NCBI GenBank assembly: GCA_965224765.1
Contig: CBDDAC010000021.1
Location: 53,812-117,811, forward strand
Length of the DNA stretch: 64,000 nt
Direction of reading: 5' to 3'
DNA from: CAZDBA01 sp965224765
Lineage (GTDB): Bacteria; Planctomycetota; Planctomycetia; Pirellulales; Pirellulaceae
In this document: positions 29,020 to 37,011 of the stretch, piece by piece
Position numbering within the stretch: the first letter of the stretch is position 1
How the letters are laid out: each line of letters begins with the position of its first letter
Position numbers and translations under genes: made by a program
Notes under the pieces: model-generated
The model's database searches: none
What the model saw: only the letters and a program-made list of their open reading frames with translations
Told to the model about the DNA's origin: nothing

Positions 29020-29700
29020 TTAGCGGGAGGGCTTTTCTTTTTTCTCAGGAACCCGAACACGATCAATTGCGAAGTTCATAGGATCGCCAAACATCGACGT
29101 AAAAGTACGCCGTTCCTCAGAATCAAGGAACTCCAAGGAGCGTCTCTCGTGCTTATTGCAAAGTTCAAGAATTTCTTGTTTGTGTTTCTTAAGAAGATCT
29201 ATCAATTCGTTTTGTTGCTCTTCGAGATCGCTCTTGAGATTGTCTTCCACCTCTCGATCTAGTTTCATGTTCGGTAGCTCACCATTTAAGATGGCTTGAA
29301 ACTCACCGTGGAACCACTGTGGTCTTGAGTGACGATTGAGCTGATAACGTAGCAGCAATTGATCAAGTCGCTGCCACTTTTCAGGACCCAAAATCTCACT
29401 CAATTCATTAGCGAGTTCGACCAAATTTTCAGCGTGATCTCGTTTTAACTGCGGAATTAACATTGGATCTAACTGTGCTTGCACCGTTCGTTTTACATAT
29501 TCTTTAGTAGCACGTTGAAGCTTTCGTTGAATCTCTTGAAAATCAGACTTCTTGAATTCCGATAAGTCAAGATCGCGAAGAACAGCAGGTTCCTTTAGAA
29601 AGATGGGGAGTATTCCCGTATTCTCAGGACTAAAAATGTCTTGTTGTGCGACAGTCTCTGAGCAACAAATTGCAATCAAAAGTAAAATTATAATTCTCAT
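29020..29700 (-). CDS. Secreted helical (Spy-like) protein of element A
   Basis: 226 residues with a signal peptide (IIILLLIAICCSETVAQQ) and an almost entirely helical, charged mature region ending in EERRTFTSMFGDPMNFAIDRVRVPEKKEKPSR. The pattern of Leu-rich helices followed by a 'LT/S-x-E-Q-F-G' style segment recalls periplasmic Spy/LTxxQ proteins, widespread in planctomycetes. It follows the small secreted gene at 29763-30227 by 62 bp. Two other such pairs are in element B. Function unknown. Confidence 0.65.
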   Translation of the reverse strand: MRIIILLLIAICCSETVAQQDIFSPENTGILPIFLKEPAVLRDLDLSEFKKSDFQEIQRKLQRATKEYVKRTVQAQLDPMLIPQLKRDHAENLVELANELSEILGPEKWQRLDQLLLRYQLNRHSRPQWFHGEFQAILNGELPNMKLDREVEDNLKSDLEEQQNELIDLLKKHKQEILELCNKHERRSLEFLDSEERRTFTSMFGDPMNFAIDRVRVPEKKEKPSR

Positions 29701-29762
29701 TTAGTTATCCTTAAAAAAACAGCTGCCCGAAAGCAGCCGTTCAATACACCTGATCAAATTGA

Positions 29763-30227
29763 CTACTTTCCACCACGAAGACGAAACTGACCTTGATCCG
29801 CGTCAAGAAGATGAACGTCCAAGTTGGAATCGACAACAGAAAGAGACGTAGACGTGTGATAACGATCCGGTAGTGCGTTAAATATCAGCACGTTCGTGTC
29901 TTCGATCATTACTTGGTCTTGACCAGCTCCGATAACAGCTTCATCCGCATCGTCTGCGATTATGGTTAAACCTCCAAACAGGGTGTATATTTTTACATCA
30001 AGCACGAAGATTCCAAGCTCAGGAGCAGCCGCGTCAACGTCGATATGTGCGGTCGCCCGAATCATAACGTTGTCACCAAGGTCGTAAAGGTTGGTTTGGA
30101 CATTGTTGACGAAGTGTGTGAACGTGGTGATTTCTCCGCTACTCGAAGGAATTACCTGAGCAAAGCAAGGAGCAGAAAGTAGTGAAAGAACCGCAAGAAC
30201 TGAAAAAAAACTAATTTTCGAACGCAT
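29763..30227 (-). CDS. Small secreted beta-rich protein of element A
   Basis: 154 residues from the ATG at 30227 (GGAGAC upstream). The signal peptide ends ...LSAPCFAQ. The mature region alternates short beta strands (MIRATAHIDVDAAAPELGIFVLDVKIYTLFGG) without a recognised domain; perhaps Ig-like. First gene of a two-gene secreted unit. Confidence 0.6.
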   Translation of the reverse strand: MRSKISFFSVLAVLSLLSAPCFAQVIPSSSGEITTFTHFVNNVQTNLYDLGDNVMIRATAHIDVDAAAPELGIFVLDVKIYTLFGGLTIIADDADEAVIGAGQDQVMIEDTNVLIFNALPDRYHTSTSLSVVDSNLDVHLLDADQGQFRLRGGK

Positions 30228-30517
30228 TTTGATGTCTCCAAATTCCGAATAGTAACTTCCGAAAATATTAGCGGATAAATTTACAGTTGCAATATTGGGG
30301 AAGCAAAATAGGTGCATCGATTAGTTACGTATCGATAGAATCGATTTTGGGTGGAAAACCGAGCGTTTCAGCTTGCATCTATGGCTATCAGTATGTGCTA
30401 GTGCTACGTCCAATCTACGATCGAAAACATAGACTCAAGCCACTTTTATTTAGGTTGCAACTGTTGCAAAATCAATAGGAAAATCCAAGTAGTTACCGGG
30501 GCCGGGCGGCACCCTTA

Positions 30518-32131
30518 TCAACGCACCCCTTCACATACTTCGATAAAAGACTCCGTCGAAATAATTTGATTCACCCCTTCAACTTGCAACGCCTTGTTTG
30601 CAGTTTGCGGTTCCCTTGCGGCTAAAACAGAATTCAACGCGTGCATCTTTTGCGTGATGTACTCCGAGCAATCAAGCGGGGGCCAAATAGGCAATATTGT
30701 TTTCACGAACCAAGGATCATTTCCAATCCTCGCAATGCACTCCCCTCTTTGTTGACTAGTGATGTCATCTATCGAAACATCTGGCATACGATTGGAGAAT
30801 ATTTTGGCATCATCTAGATCGACGTTAAATGAAATCAACACGCCAGAATTGGCAAATGCGGATTCCTTTACCTTGTCTGGCATTTGCGTTACGTGCTGGC
30901 TGGCCAGTACGAGGCTAAGCTTGTGTTTTCTGGCTTGCGAAAAGAGTTTTGGAAAGTTCATACCCTCGTGCATGAAATCAACGGCCTCATCAATGATGAG
31001 AAAATGTCTGTTACGATCATCTTTGGGTTGTCGTAATGCCGCAGCTCTGATTTTCCCAATCAGAAACGTACCTAAGATAATCTTGATATCATCCGACGTA
31101 GACGCCGTGTCCAAATCAACAAGGACAATTTTTTTCTCTCGAATAATGGCGTCAGGATCAAAGCTGCTGGAATCCGCACTGAGCATTGGCCCCAGAAGTT
31201 TGTGTTTCACGAGCCCCCGCAATTTCCGAATCACTGGAGCTTTGCTGGCACTAGATTGCCGATCAAACTTTTCCCAGAATTCAATTAACTCTTCGTCGTG
31301 TAGTGACGCGATGGCCGCGTAACGAGCCGATGGTTTGGTGAATAAATCGAAAACATCTTTTAGAGAGCCATCAAAAAGTTTTGCCGTCTCAATGCCAATC
31401 TCCATCTGGTACGCAATCATTTCACCCCAGCTACGCGATACACTCCGCAAAGCACTAAGCATTTCGTAGTTAAGATTCATTTCCTCACTACGGCTATGTG
31501 TTTCCAGTAAGTTGAGCCGAAATGGATTCTGTTCATCTTTTGCCCGAATCAAAATCACATCGTCTTTGCGATGTTCGGGCACTAGACGAAGAATATCATC
31601 AACGAGATCACCCGCTGGATCGATTACCGTTCCACCCAATCCGTTTTCAAACATCCATTGCAGTTGGTTGAGAATTAGAGTGCTTTTGCCCATGCCAGAC
31701 TTGCCGAACACACACATGTGCCGACCGTACGCTTCTTCATCAATGCAAACAGTTTCTTCCACCGAAAAGCCCAACAATTTTTTCCAGAACTTAATAAGGG
31801 CGTTTTGTCGTTGGCAACTTCGATCTTTGCCGACTGGAAAAGCGTTTTGGGTCATCGCCTGCTTGGTTCGCGATTGATTTGATGTGCTACGGTTGCCGCC
31901 GATGATACTACCTTTGACTAAACGTGCATCAGTCCCCTTTTGAAGCTGAATAGTCGTGCGACAATTTTTGCGTGGACATTCAAACTTGCCGACTTCACGC
32001 CCACGATCATCATGAATCGTTAACACATGAGCCCGCCGATTGTGTTTGTAGCCGTCCCCTATTTGCCATCGTTGTTTCAGTGGAATCAGGTAGCGACATT
32101 CGTTATTGGGACAACGATATCCACTGCACAT
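30518..32131 (-). CDS. HerA/TraD-type DNA-translocating ATPase of element A
   Basis: About 537 residues from the ATG at 32131. A zinc-ribbon-like N-terminus (CPNNEC...CPRKNC) precedes an ATPase core: Walker A GKSGMGKST near 143, GTVIDPAGDLVDDILRLV, and Walker B HFLIIDEAVDFM near 380, then LASQHVTQMPDKVKESAFANSGV, a sensor region typical of T4CP/HerA proteins. No N-terminal membrane helices, so it may act with other membrane proteins. Divergent from xis, with which it overlaps no coding. Likely moves DNA of the excised element. Confidence 0.75.
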   Translation of the reverse strand: MCSGYRCPNNECRYLIPLKQRWQIGDGYKHNRRAHVLTIHDDRGREVGKFECPRKNCRTTIQLQKGTDARLVKGSIIGGNRSTSNQSRTKQAMTQNAFPVGKDRSCQRQNALIKFWKKLLGFSVEETVCIDEEAYGRHMCVFGKSGMGKSTLILNQLQWMFENGLGGTVIDPAGDLVDDILRLVPEHRKDDVILIRAKDEQNPFRLNLLETHSRSEEMNLNYEMLSALRSVSRSWGEMIAYQMEIGIETAKLFDGSLKDVFDLFTKPSARYAAIASLHDEELIEFWEKFDRQSSASKAPVIRKLRGLVKHKLLGPMLSADSSSFDPDAIIREKKIVLVDLDTASTSDDIKIILGTFLIGKIRAAALRQPKDDRNRHFLIIDEAVDFMHEGMNFPKLFSQARKHKLSLVLASQHVTQMPDKVKESAFANSGVLISFNVDLDDAKIFSNRMPDVSIDDITSQQRGECIARIGNDPWFVKTILPIWPPLDCSEYITQKMHALNSVLAAREPQTANKALQVEGVNQIISTESFIEVCEGVR

Positions 32132-32157
32132 TACAGAGCTTTGGAAGGAGGTCAGCA

Positions 32158-32385
32158 ATGTTAACGGTCGCGGAGTGCAGTCGCAGAATGGCAGTAAGTC
32201 AAAGCCTGTTGTACCGACTGATAGCTGATGGAACGATTGAATGTTACCAAGTCGGCAAGTCTGGGATTCGCCTTAGCTGGGAAGCTCATATCCTGCCGTA
32301 CTTGGAACGGCCTTCAAAGAAAAAGCCAAGACCTCAGAGACTCTCCAGCAAGAAAGCAACTCTGAAGCACTTGGACTTATCGTGA
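32158..32385 (+). CDS. xis: Excisionase/HTH (MerR-like helix-turn-helix) of element A
   Basis: 75 residues. LTVAECSRRMAVSQSLLYRLIADGTIECYQVGKSGIRLSWEAHILPYLERPSKKK is an HTH_17/excisionase pattern. A strong ribosome-binding site (GGAGG) precedes the ATG. Its last ~55 residues are encoded by DNA identical to that of the element B copy, whereas the 5' end differs. Confidence 0.8.
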   Translation: MLTVAECSRRMAVSQSLLYRLIADGTIECYQVGKSGIRLSWEAHILPYLERPSKKKPRPQRLSSKKATLKHLDLS

Positions 32386-32407
32386 ATTCGAATTGTAAAC
32401 CAAAGCC

Positions 32408-32436
32408 CTTCCAGATGGAGGGGCTTTTTTCTTTAG
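32408..32436 (+). terminator. Terminator after xis, element A
   Basis: AAAGCCCTTCCAGATGGAGGGGCTTTTTTC, a GC-rich hairpin plus T run. The same sequence follows xis of element B. Confidence 0.8.
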
Positions 32437-32476
32437 ATAAACAGAGCCAAGCGGCACTTGAGTTAACGCGATGGAC

Positions 32477-32497
32477 TGATACTATTGTTGGTACGTA
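32477..32497 (+). promoter_or_regulatory. Arm-site-like repeats near right end of element A
   Basis: TGATACTA at 32477-32484 matches the left repeats of element A exactly; a degenerate second copy, TGGTACGTA, begins 12 bp later. Positioned about 90 bp before att site 2. Confidence 0.45.
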
Positions 32498-32579
32498 TCA
32501 CTTCCTAACGGAAGCAAAACCATGGAAAATGTAGAAAACGACGCCAAGTTTAACTCGGTATTTTTCGAGTTACACTGAA

Positions 32580-32636
32580 TTTGAAAACCGGCGTAGGGGT
32601 AACTCTACCGGGGGTTCGAATCCCTCTCCGTCCGCT
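32580..32636 (+). repeat. att site 2 (tRNA-Ser 3' half, A/B junction)
   Basis: TTTGAAAACCGGCG... to ...CTCTCCGTCCGCT, identical to att site 1 over 57 bp. It lacks the tRNA 5' half and is not a functional tRNA. Confidence 0.92.
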
Positions 32637-32639
32637 GAA

Positions 32640-32676
32640 AAGGGCCGAGTATTTCAATACTTGGGCCCTTTTTTCT
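32640..32676 (+). terminator. Terminator at left end of element B
   Basis: AAGGGCCgAGTATttcaATACTtGGGCCCTT followed by T's. A strong hairpin directly inside the att site; it would block read-through from element A. Confidence 0.8.
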
Positions 32677-32706
32677 TTTCGGGATGCAGCTCACTCGTAG
32701 TATTGC

Positions 32707-32729
32707 GGTACAGAACTGTGGTACAGAAC
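32707..32729 (+). promoter_or_regulatory. Paired GGTACAGAAC repeats (integrase B arm sites, left)
   Basis: GGTACAGAAC at 32707-32716 and 32720-32729, 13 bp apart, just upstream of int B. The same pair occurs at the right end of element B (63610 and 63622). Confidence 0.7.
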
Positions 32730-32743
32730 TTAGGAGCAAACAC

Positions 32744-33727
32744 ATGTCTCGACCGCCCAAACCGTGGTTTCGCAAAGATCGAAATGAATGGTACGTAACC
32801 CTTAGTGGAAAACGAGTTCGCCTCGGACCCAATAAGGAGGAAGCATTTCGAAAGTTCCATGCACTTCAATCGAAGCAAGTAAAGCTTCGCGAAGAGTGTT
32901 TTGTCGTGGTAATGAACGACTTGCTGGAATGGACAAAGAAAAATCGACGTGCTGGTACGTATCGGTTCTATCGTGAACATGCCCAGCAATTTGTTGACTG
33001 GTTGAAGGACGAAAAGAAGGTCGATATCGAGTGCGATCAGCTGACACCAGACTTAGTTGAACGCTACGTCGAACAATGCAGCGAAGGTCGGAGAAACGGA
33101 GCTGTCCAGTTACTCAAGCGAGTTTACAACTGGGGAATTAAACGAGGTCGTATTACGTCAAATCCGATCATGGCTGTTGAAAAACCTGCTCAAGGACGAC
33201 GCAAGAATTTTGTGAACAATGCAGTTTTCAAAAAAATGCTTGATCACTCCGATCAACTGTTTTCTGATCTTTTAACATTTTGCTGGAATACGGGCTGTAG
33301 GCCACAAGAAGCATGGAAGCTAAAAGTCGAATACGTACAACGAAAGTACAAACGATGTGTTATTCCAAAATGCGAAACAAAGCGTAATAAGCGTGATCGC
33401 GTCATATACTGCAATCCGGTTGCTTGGGCAATTGTTCTCAAACTTTCAAAGAACGCGGAGTTCTTGTTTGTGAACCGAAACGGCAGTTCATGGAATAAGG
33501 ACAATGTCAGCAGTCGAATGGAAGTTCTTGCGAAGAAGCTAAACAAGCGATATGCGATGTACGACATTCGCCACACTTGGATCACCAATCGAATCAAAGA
33601 AGGAATGGACGTCCATATGATTGCCAAACTTGCTGGCACTTCGATAGCAATGATTGAACGGTTCTACGACCAATCCGATCAGGATGCAAATTTCATGCTG
33701 TCAGCGGTCGAACAAGCAGTGATATAG
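32744..33727 (+). CDS. int: Tyrosine recombinase/integrase of element B
   Basis: 327 residues from ATG 32744 (AGGAGCAAACAC upstream). Similar throughout to int of element A: KPWFRKDRNEWYVTLSGKRVRLG arm-binding motif, NTGCRPQEAWKL Arg, YDIRHTWITNR box with Tyr for His, LAGTS and catalytic Tyr in IERFYDQ. The catalytic half is strongly conserved with int A; DNA-level divergence is substantial, so the copies are not a recent duplication. Confidence 0.95.
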   Translation: MSRPPKPWFRKDRNEWYVTLSGKRVRLGPNKEEAFRKFHALQSKQVKLREECFVVVMNDLLEWTKKNRRAGTYRFYREHAQQFVDWLKDEKKVDIECDQLTPDLVERYVEQCSEGRRNGAVQLLKRVYNWGIKRGRITSNPIMAVEKPAQGRRKNFVNNAVFKKMLDHSDQLFSDLLTFCWNTGCRPQEAWKLKVEYVQRKYKRCVIPKCETKRNKRDRVIYCNPVAWAIVLKLSKNAEFLFVNRNGSSWNKDNVSSRMEVLAKKLNKRYAMYDIRHTWITNRIKEGMDVHMIAKLAGTSIAMIERFYDQSDQDANFMLSAVEQAVI

Positions 33728-33730
33728 ATC

Positions 33731-33831
33731 AGTCCGCAACTTGTTGATTGTACGCCGCAGCGTCAAGGTAGTCCTCCGTTTCACTCCGGCTCCACCTTGA
33801 CACTGGGCGATTTCACGAGTGTTCGCGGACT
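33731..33831 (+). ncRNA. ~101-nt imperfect palindrome after int, copy B
   Basis: Same fold as copy A, with AGTCCGC/GCGGACT outer arms and GTCAAGGT/ACCTTGAC inner arms. Changes versus copy A fall in loops or keep pairing (U-A to U-G). Confidence 0.6.
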
Positions 33832-33867
33832 AATCCTCCGTGGCATTTTATTTCATTTTTCTTTGAT

Positions 33868-34116
33868 ATGCCTCGCAGCCCACCGAAGTCGTTTTACTTC
33901 AACAAATTTATTTCATTTCCAATTTCATTCATGTTTCCAATCCCACTCGATAACCTATCGAGAGCAAACAATTTTCAACTCCGTCAACATCAGTTGATTT
34001 TCGATTCGATTCTTGGGCGGCAATCCAAAAGCGATTGTTGTCACGCAGAAGTAACGACCTACGCGACGAAGGACGTTTGCTCCTGCTGTCTCAAGCGATG
34101 TGAGCTTGAACGGTAA
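33868..34116 (+). CDS. Small zinc-ribbon protein downstream of integrase, copy B
   Basis: 82 codons, four residues different from copy A, with the identical C-terminal CCHAEVTTYATKDVCSCC zinc-ribbon. Same spacing after the palindrome and before a terminator. Confidence 0.5.
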   Translation: MPRSPPKSFYFNKFISFPISFMFPIPLDNLSRANNFQLRQHQLIFDSILGRQSKSDCCHAEVTTYATKDVCSCCLKRCELER

Positions 34117-34122
34117 CTTGAT

Positions 34123-34150
34123 AGCCCTGACTTCGGTTGGGGCTTTTTTT
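34123..34150 (+). terminator. Rho-independent terminator, copy B
   Basis: AGCCCTGACTTCGGTTGGGGCT plus T7; identical to copy A. Bases 34151-34350 hold nothing recognisable. Confidence 0.8.
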
Positions 34151-34353
34151 GTGCAAACAAAATATCATCGAACGTGTTCACAAAGCAAACATTTTCACAC
34201 CACTTGAACGGCCCGAGAATTGTTTATCAAGACAATAAAAAACGTAATTTGTCAAATGAATCGCCAATCGGTCTGTGGAAAAAACCCTCCGCCAAAGAGA
34301 GCTTTTGTGATTTCAATTTTGAAAGGGAAAAGTAGTTGATTGACAAAATGCAA

Positions 34354-34376
34354 AAAGCCAAGGCGAACCTTGGCTT
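34354..34376 (-). terminator. Bidirectional terminator after the secreted pair
   Basis: AAAGCCAAGG cgaa CCTTGGCTTT, a perfect 10-bp stem with a 4-base loop, lying just beyond the stop of the minus-strand gene 34404-35213. Confidence 0.75.
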
Positions 34377-34403
34377 TGTAATACATCGACCGAATTCAGC
34401 TAC

Positions 34404-35213
34404 TTACTTTTTCCAAACATCAGTCTTCCGAATAGCCTCATCAATTTCGACCTCTTCATCAACAACGCGATTTGGCTCATAGAGAAGATGTTTGAACATT
34501 GTTTTCAAATCAGATGACTCAAAATATTCCGTCACAAACTTATCACCATAAAGGCTCTTAAGCTTCTCTACTTGCTCCGTCGACAATTCACCAATGATCG
34601 TTTCGAACGACTCCATTCTGGCATCATGTATAAAATCGTGGATTTTCGCAGCCAAACGATCAGATTCTTTGCGAATCTTATTCTCTTGCTGCTTAGTGAG
34701 CCCTAGAAATTCTCCAACTTCTGATTCTGTGATTGCTTTTGCAATGCCTACATTGCGAGCGTCGTATGAAGTGACAATGTCGCGTTGGTGTTCAAGAAGA
34801 ACGTCGAAGACAGCGGTTTGAAACTGCTTGTTTTCTTCGTTTATCTCCCTGTTCCTTTGCTTCTTTGCCGCCATCATTTCACTATGTGGCATTCCTTCGA
34901 AACTGACATCTTTCAGCTCAGCTATCTTGGATTCATGGTCGGATTTCAGCTTCTTGATTTCTTCAACTTGAGAATCCACTAGGCTTAAGACACTTGCTGG
35001 ATTTTCGTGCTGCTCAAAGAACTTCATCATTCTTGAAACAGCTCTCATTTGCCGCTGTGTCTCAAGTTCCATATTCGCTTGATCAACTGCGTGCTGGCCA
35101 GCAAGTCTTGCAAACTCTTCGTCTGATGAAGCCGATATGACATGTCCTTGAGCAAATCCGTCTGCTTGAAATGCAACTAAAACGACTAACACTGTTAGTG
35201 ATGTTCGAAGCAT
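34404..35213 (-). CDS. Secreted helical (Spy-like) protein, element B left pair
   Basis: 269 residues from the ATG at 35213, with AAGGAG eight bases upstream; a longer open frame upstream overlaps the partner gene and is not needed. Signal peptide LTVLVVLVAFQADGFAQG, then long charged helices, with GLTKQQENKIRKESDRLAAKI and ELSTEQVEKLKSLYGDKF resembling LTxxQ repeats. Partner of the small secreted gene 35233-35712. Function unknown. Confidence 0.65.
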   Translation of the reverse strand: MLRTSLTVLVVLVAFQADGFAQGHVISASSDEEFARLAGQHAVDQANMELETQRQMRAVSRMMKFFEQHENPASVLSLVDSQVEEIKKLKSDHESKIAELKDVSFEGMPHSEMMAAKKQRNREINEENKQFQTAVFDVLLEHQRDIVTSYDARNVGIAKAITESEVGEFLGLTKQQENKIRKESDRLAAKIHDFIHDARMESFETIIGELSTEQVEKLKSLYGDKFVTEYFESSDLKTMFKHLLYEPNRVVDEEVEIDEAIRKTDVWKK

Positions 35214-35232
35214 ATTTAGTTCTCCTTGTAAA

Positions 35233-35712
35233 TTAGTTTCGAGGCACAACATGAAAGTGGTGAATCTCTGAGTCACCAATCTGAACGAAGTTGCCTCCCT
35301 GAAATCTAGCTGACATTGTTCCGACAACCTTATAATATCCTTGTTTTGATCTAGGGTACCAGCCGTTTTCAAAAACGCTATCAAATTGCTGCGGCACTAG
35401 TAACGTTGAGTTTGATGCTCCAGGTCCGTCTAATCCCTTGTTAAGAGTTTGCAATTCCCACGTGTCAGCCGTTTGGTTGTGCTTGTAAAGATAAACATTT
35501 ACCTTGCATTGAATCCAAGCAGTTTCTTCTAAGTTCTTGAAATCGGCTGCGGCCTGACATTGAACGGTCTGCCGCTCTGTCAAAACAGCGTTGTTCGCTG
35601 GCGTAAGAAGTGTGATTTCGGCTTCGACATTGGGAGCTTGGCCGTAAGTCGTTGCGTTGAAAACAAATCCAGCTGCAAAAATCACCAAAAACATCGTAGT
35701 CTGTCTTCTCAT
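35233..35712 (-). CDS. Small secreted beta-rich protein, element B left pair
   Basis: 159 residues. Signal MFLVIFAAGFVFNATTYGQ, then an Ig/CARDB-like beta region (ADFKNLEETAWIQCKVNVYLYKHNQTADTW). It recalls the right-pair protein (VTNNYGDKAIRALLVVQVFEKKPGNTW). RBS GAGGAGAACAG precedes ATG. It starts the two-gene unit with 34404-35213 (19-bp gap). Confidence 0.65.
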   Translation of the reverse strand: MRRQTTMFLVIFAAGFVFNATTYGQAPNVEAEITLLTPANNAVLTERQTVQCQAAADFKNLEETAWIQCKVNVYLYKHNQTADTWELQTLNKGLDGPGASNSTLLVPQQFDSVFENGWYPRSKQGYYKVVGTMSARFQGGNFVQIGDSEIHHFHVVPRN

Positions 35713-35943
35713 CTGTTCTCCTCATTCTGAGACATGTGTTGTTATCAACTTAGTTATTCAAAACGAGTCATTTGATGTCAACAAGTAACTACAAATATGC
35801 TCCAATCCCTTTCGATAAAACTTTTGCCTCCCCTTCTGTCGATTCCTTTCCATAGCAATGGATAGAAAAATCTACCTATCAACGTACTCCCTCGCAAATT
35901 TCCACAAACGATTCCGGGTGGTGTAACGTTGTTTCTGTAATTT

Positions 35944-36093
35944 ATGTTTAATCAAGCTGTCCAGCTGTTGTCCGAGCATGGCTTTGAAGGAATGGCAAAC
36001 GCGATGCAAATCCTCTTCAACGAAGCGATGAAAATCGAGCGCAGCGAGTACCTGTATTTCTGTGTGACAAAGGAGAGGGGACTACGACATTAA
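35944..36093 (+). pseudogene. IS256-family transposase N-terminal remnant
   Basis: MFNQAVQLLSEHGFEGMANAMQILFNEAMKIERSEYL matches the conserved start of IS256/mutator transposases; the frame ends 13 codons later. Only a 50-codon fragment is left, overlapping the end of the ParE-type toxin gene. Bases 35713-35943 show no gene. Confidence 0.75.
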
Positions 36094-36378
36094 ACTGTCG
36101 ATATCGCGAGCCTCATGGATACACCGAACAATGGCAACTCCATTTGGGATGACTTGATAGAGTACGACGAACGTTTTTTCGACTACAATCCGCCTTAATC
36201 CTTTTCCAAATTGCTCTTGTGGTTCGCCCAATCCGGGAAACTCTAAAACTTGTTCAAAGTTTTTAGAGATGGAGTTCATGACCTTGTCGGCTGAATCCAG
36301 TCCTCGTGTTGTTGCGTAAAAAAGCCAGATGTTGCCAACATCAATTTTTGCCAAATCCGTAATCACTAATTCTGCCAT
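36082..36378 (-). CDS. parE: RelE/ParE-family toxin
   Basis: 98 residues: LVITDLAKIDVGNIWLFYATTRGLDSADKVMNSI...FPGLGEP, then GKGLRRIVVEKTFVVLYQVIPNGVAIVRCIHEARDI. The GLRRxxV...FVVLYQV...I.RCIHEARD pattern is ParE/RelE-like. Follows its antitoxin by 4 bp. Targets either DNA gyrase (ParE) or ribosome-bound mRNA (RelE); sequence favours ParE. Confidence 0.85.
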   Translation of the reverse strand: MAELVITDLAKIDVGNIWLFYATTRGLDSADKVMNSISKNFEQVLEFPGLGEPQEQFGKGLRRIVVEKTFVVLYQVIPNGVAIVRCIHEARDIDSLMS

Positions 36379-36382
36379 ACCG

Positions 36383-36640
36383 TTATTTTTTCATCTGCAT
36401 AAGACGTTCTCTTCCGCGAGATTTAACGTCTTCGAGATCGAATACAGAAACTCGTCCAGCTGCAAGGTCGGCAAGTCCCGCATCAATTTTTTGACGTAAG
36501 GACTCGTCGGTAAGACGGCGAAGAGTTTGGTCGGTAACAACGTAGTAGATTTTTTCTGGCGAATCACCTTGAACGCGAATGAGCTGCTCAGGGTCGTTGT
36601 CAAGTGAAGCTTGAATATTTGGTGAAATTTCATTTTGCAT
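36383..36640 (-). CDS. Antitoxin of the ParE-type toxin-antitoxin pair
   Basis: 85 residues with a charged helix (RLTDESLRQKIDAGLADLAAGRVSVFDLEDVKSRG). The C-terminal A-G-L-A-D-L-A-A-G-R-V region resembles ParD/Phd-type neutralising tails. Directly upstream of the toxin and in the same operon. Likely stabilises the island. Confidence 0.75.
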   Translation of the reverse strand: MQNEISPNIQASLDNDPEQLIRVQGDSPEKIYYVVTDQTLRRLTDESLRQKIDAGLADLAAGRVSVFDLEDVKSRGRERLMQMKK

Positions 36641-36756
36641 GTCTTAATACTGCCACAATCTTCAAAAAATGTCACGCTAATTTGTTTGGCTGGACTGAAA
36701 GAGGGGACTTAAGTAACGTATCGGTGCACTTAAACATGGGTTAACATAATGAATAG

Positions 36757-36796
36757 CGTTTTATCACTTCGTCGCGAAGCGATGGATGATAAAACG
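36757..36796. repeat. Inverted repeat/cruciform downstream of IS91
   Basis: CGTTTTATC (36757-36765) and GATAAAACG (36788-36796), with a nested CTTCG/CGAAG dyad inside. Perhaps related to the rolling-circle end of the IS91 element. The rest of 36650-37011 holds nothing I can assign. Confidence 0.45.
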
Positions 36797-37011
36797 ATGT
36801 TGAACTAAGCCGCGAAGCCGGTCTTGGGGAAAGTATTGAAAGCCTGAGTTCTCGACAGGCTATGTTTGCAAGCAACGTTGATTCTTTTGCAAGTTGGCAC
36901 AATGCTCGAACGGTCGAGCCGCACCGTTCTGTATGAAAACTGCAAAAATTGCTGCGTGAGGCTCAGTTGAGAACGTACCGGATTCGTATTGACCGTCGAT
37001 GTTTCTAGATT

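Larger units (their letters stand above)
27195..32636 (+). mobile_element. Integrative element A (tRNA-Ser, 5.4 kb)
   Basis: Bounded by att copies at 27138 and 32580. Content in order: integrase, ~100-bp palindrome, small zinc-ribbon ORF with terminator, fossil xis 3' end, a divergent pair of secreted-protein genes, HerA/TraD-type ATPase, excisionase. No relaxase or secretion system, so it may be a self-transmitting AICE-like unit or a hitchhiker. Direct repeats TGATACTA near both ends look like arm sites of its own integrase. Confidence 0.85.

Noticed and set aside
32580..32636. Possible second tRNA-Ser
   Set aside because: Only the anticodon loop to 3' end is present; acceptor 5' strand and D arm are missing, so it is an att repeat. 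Same for 63711-63766.
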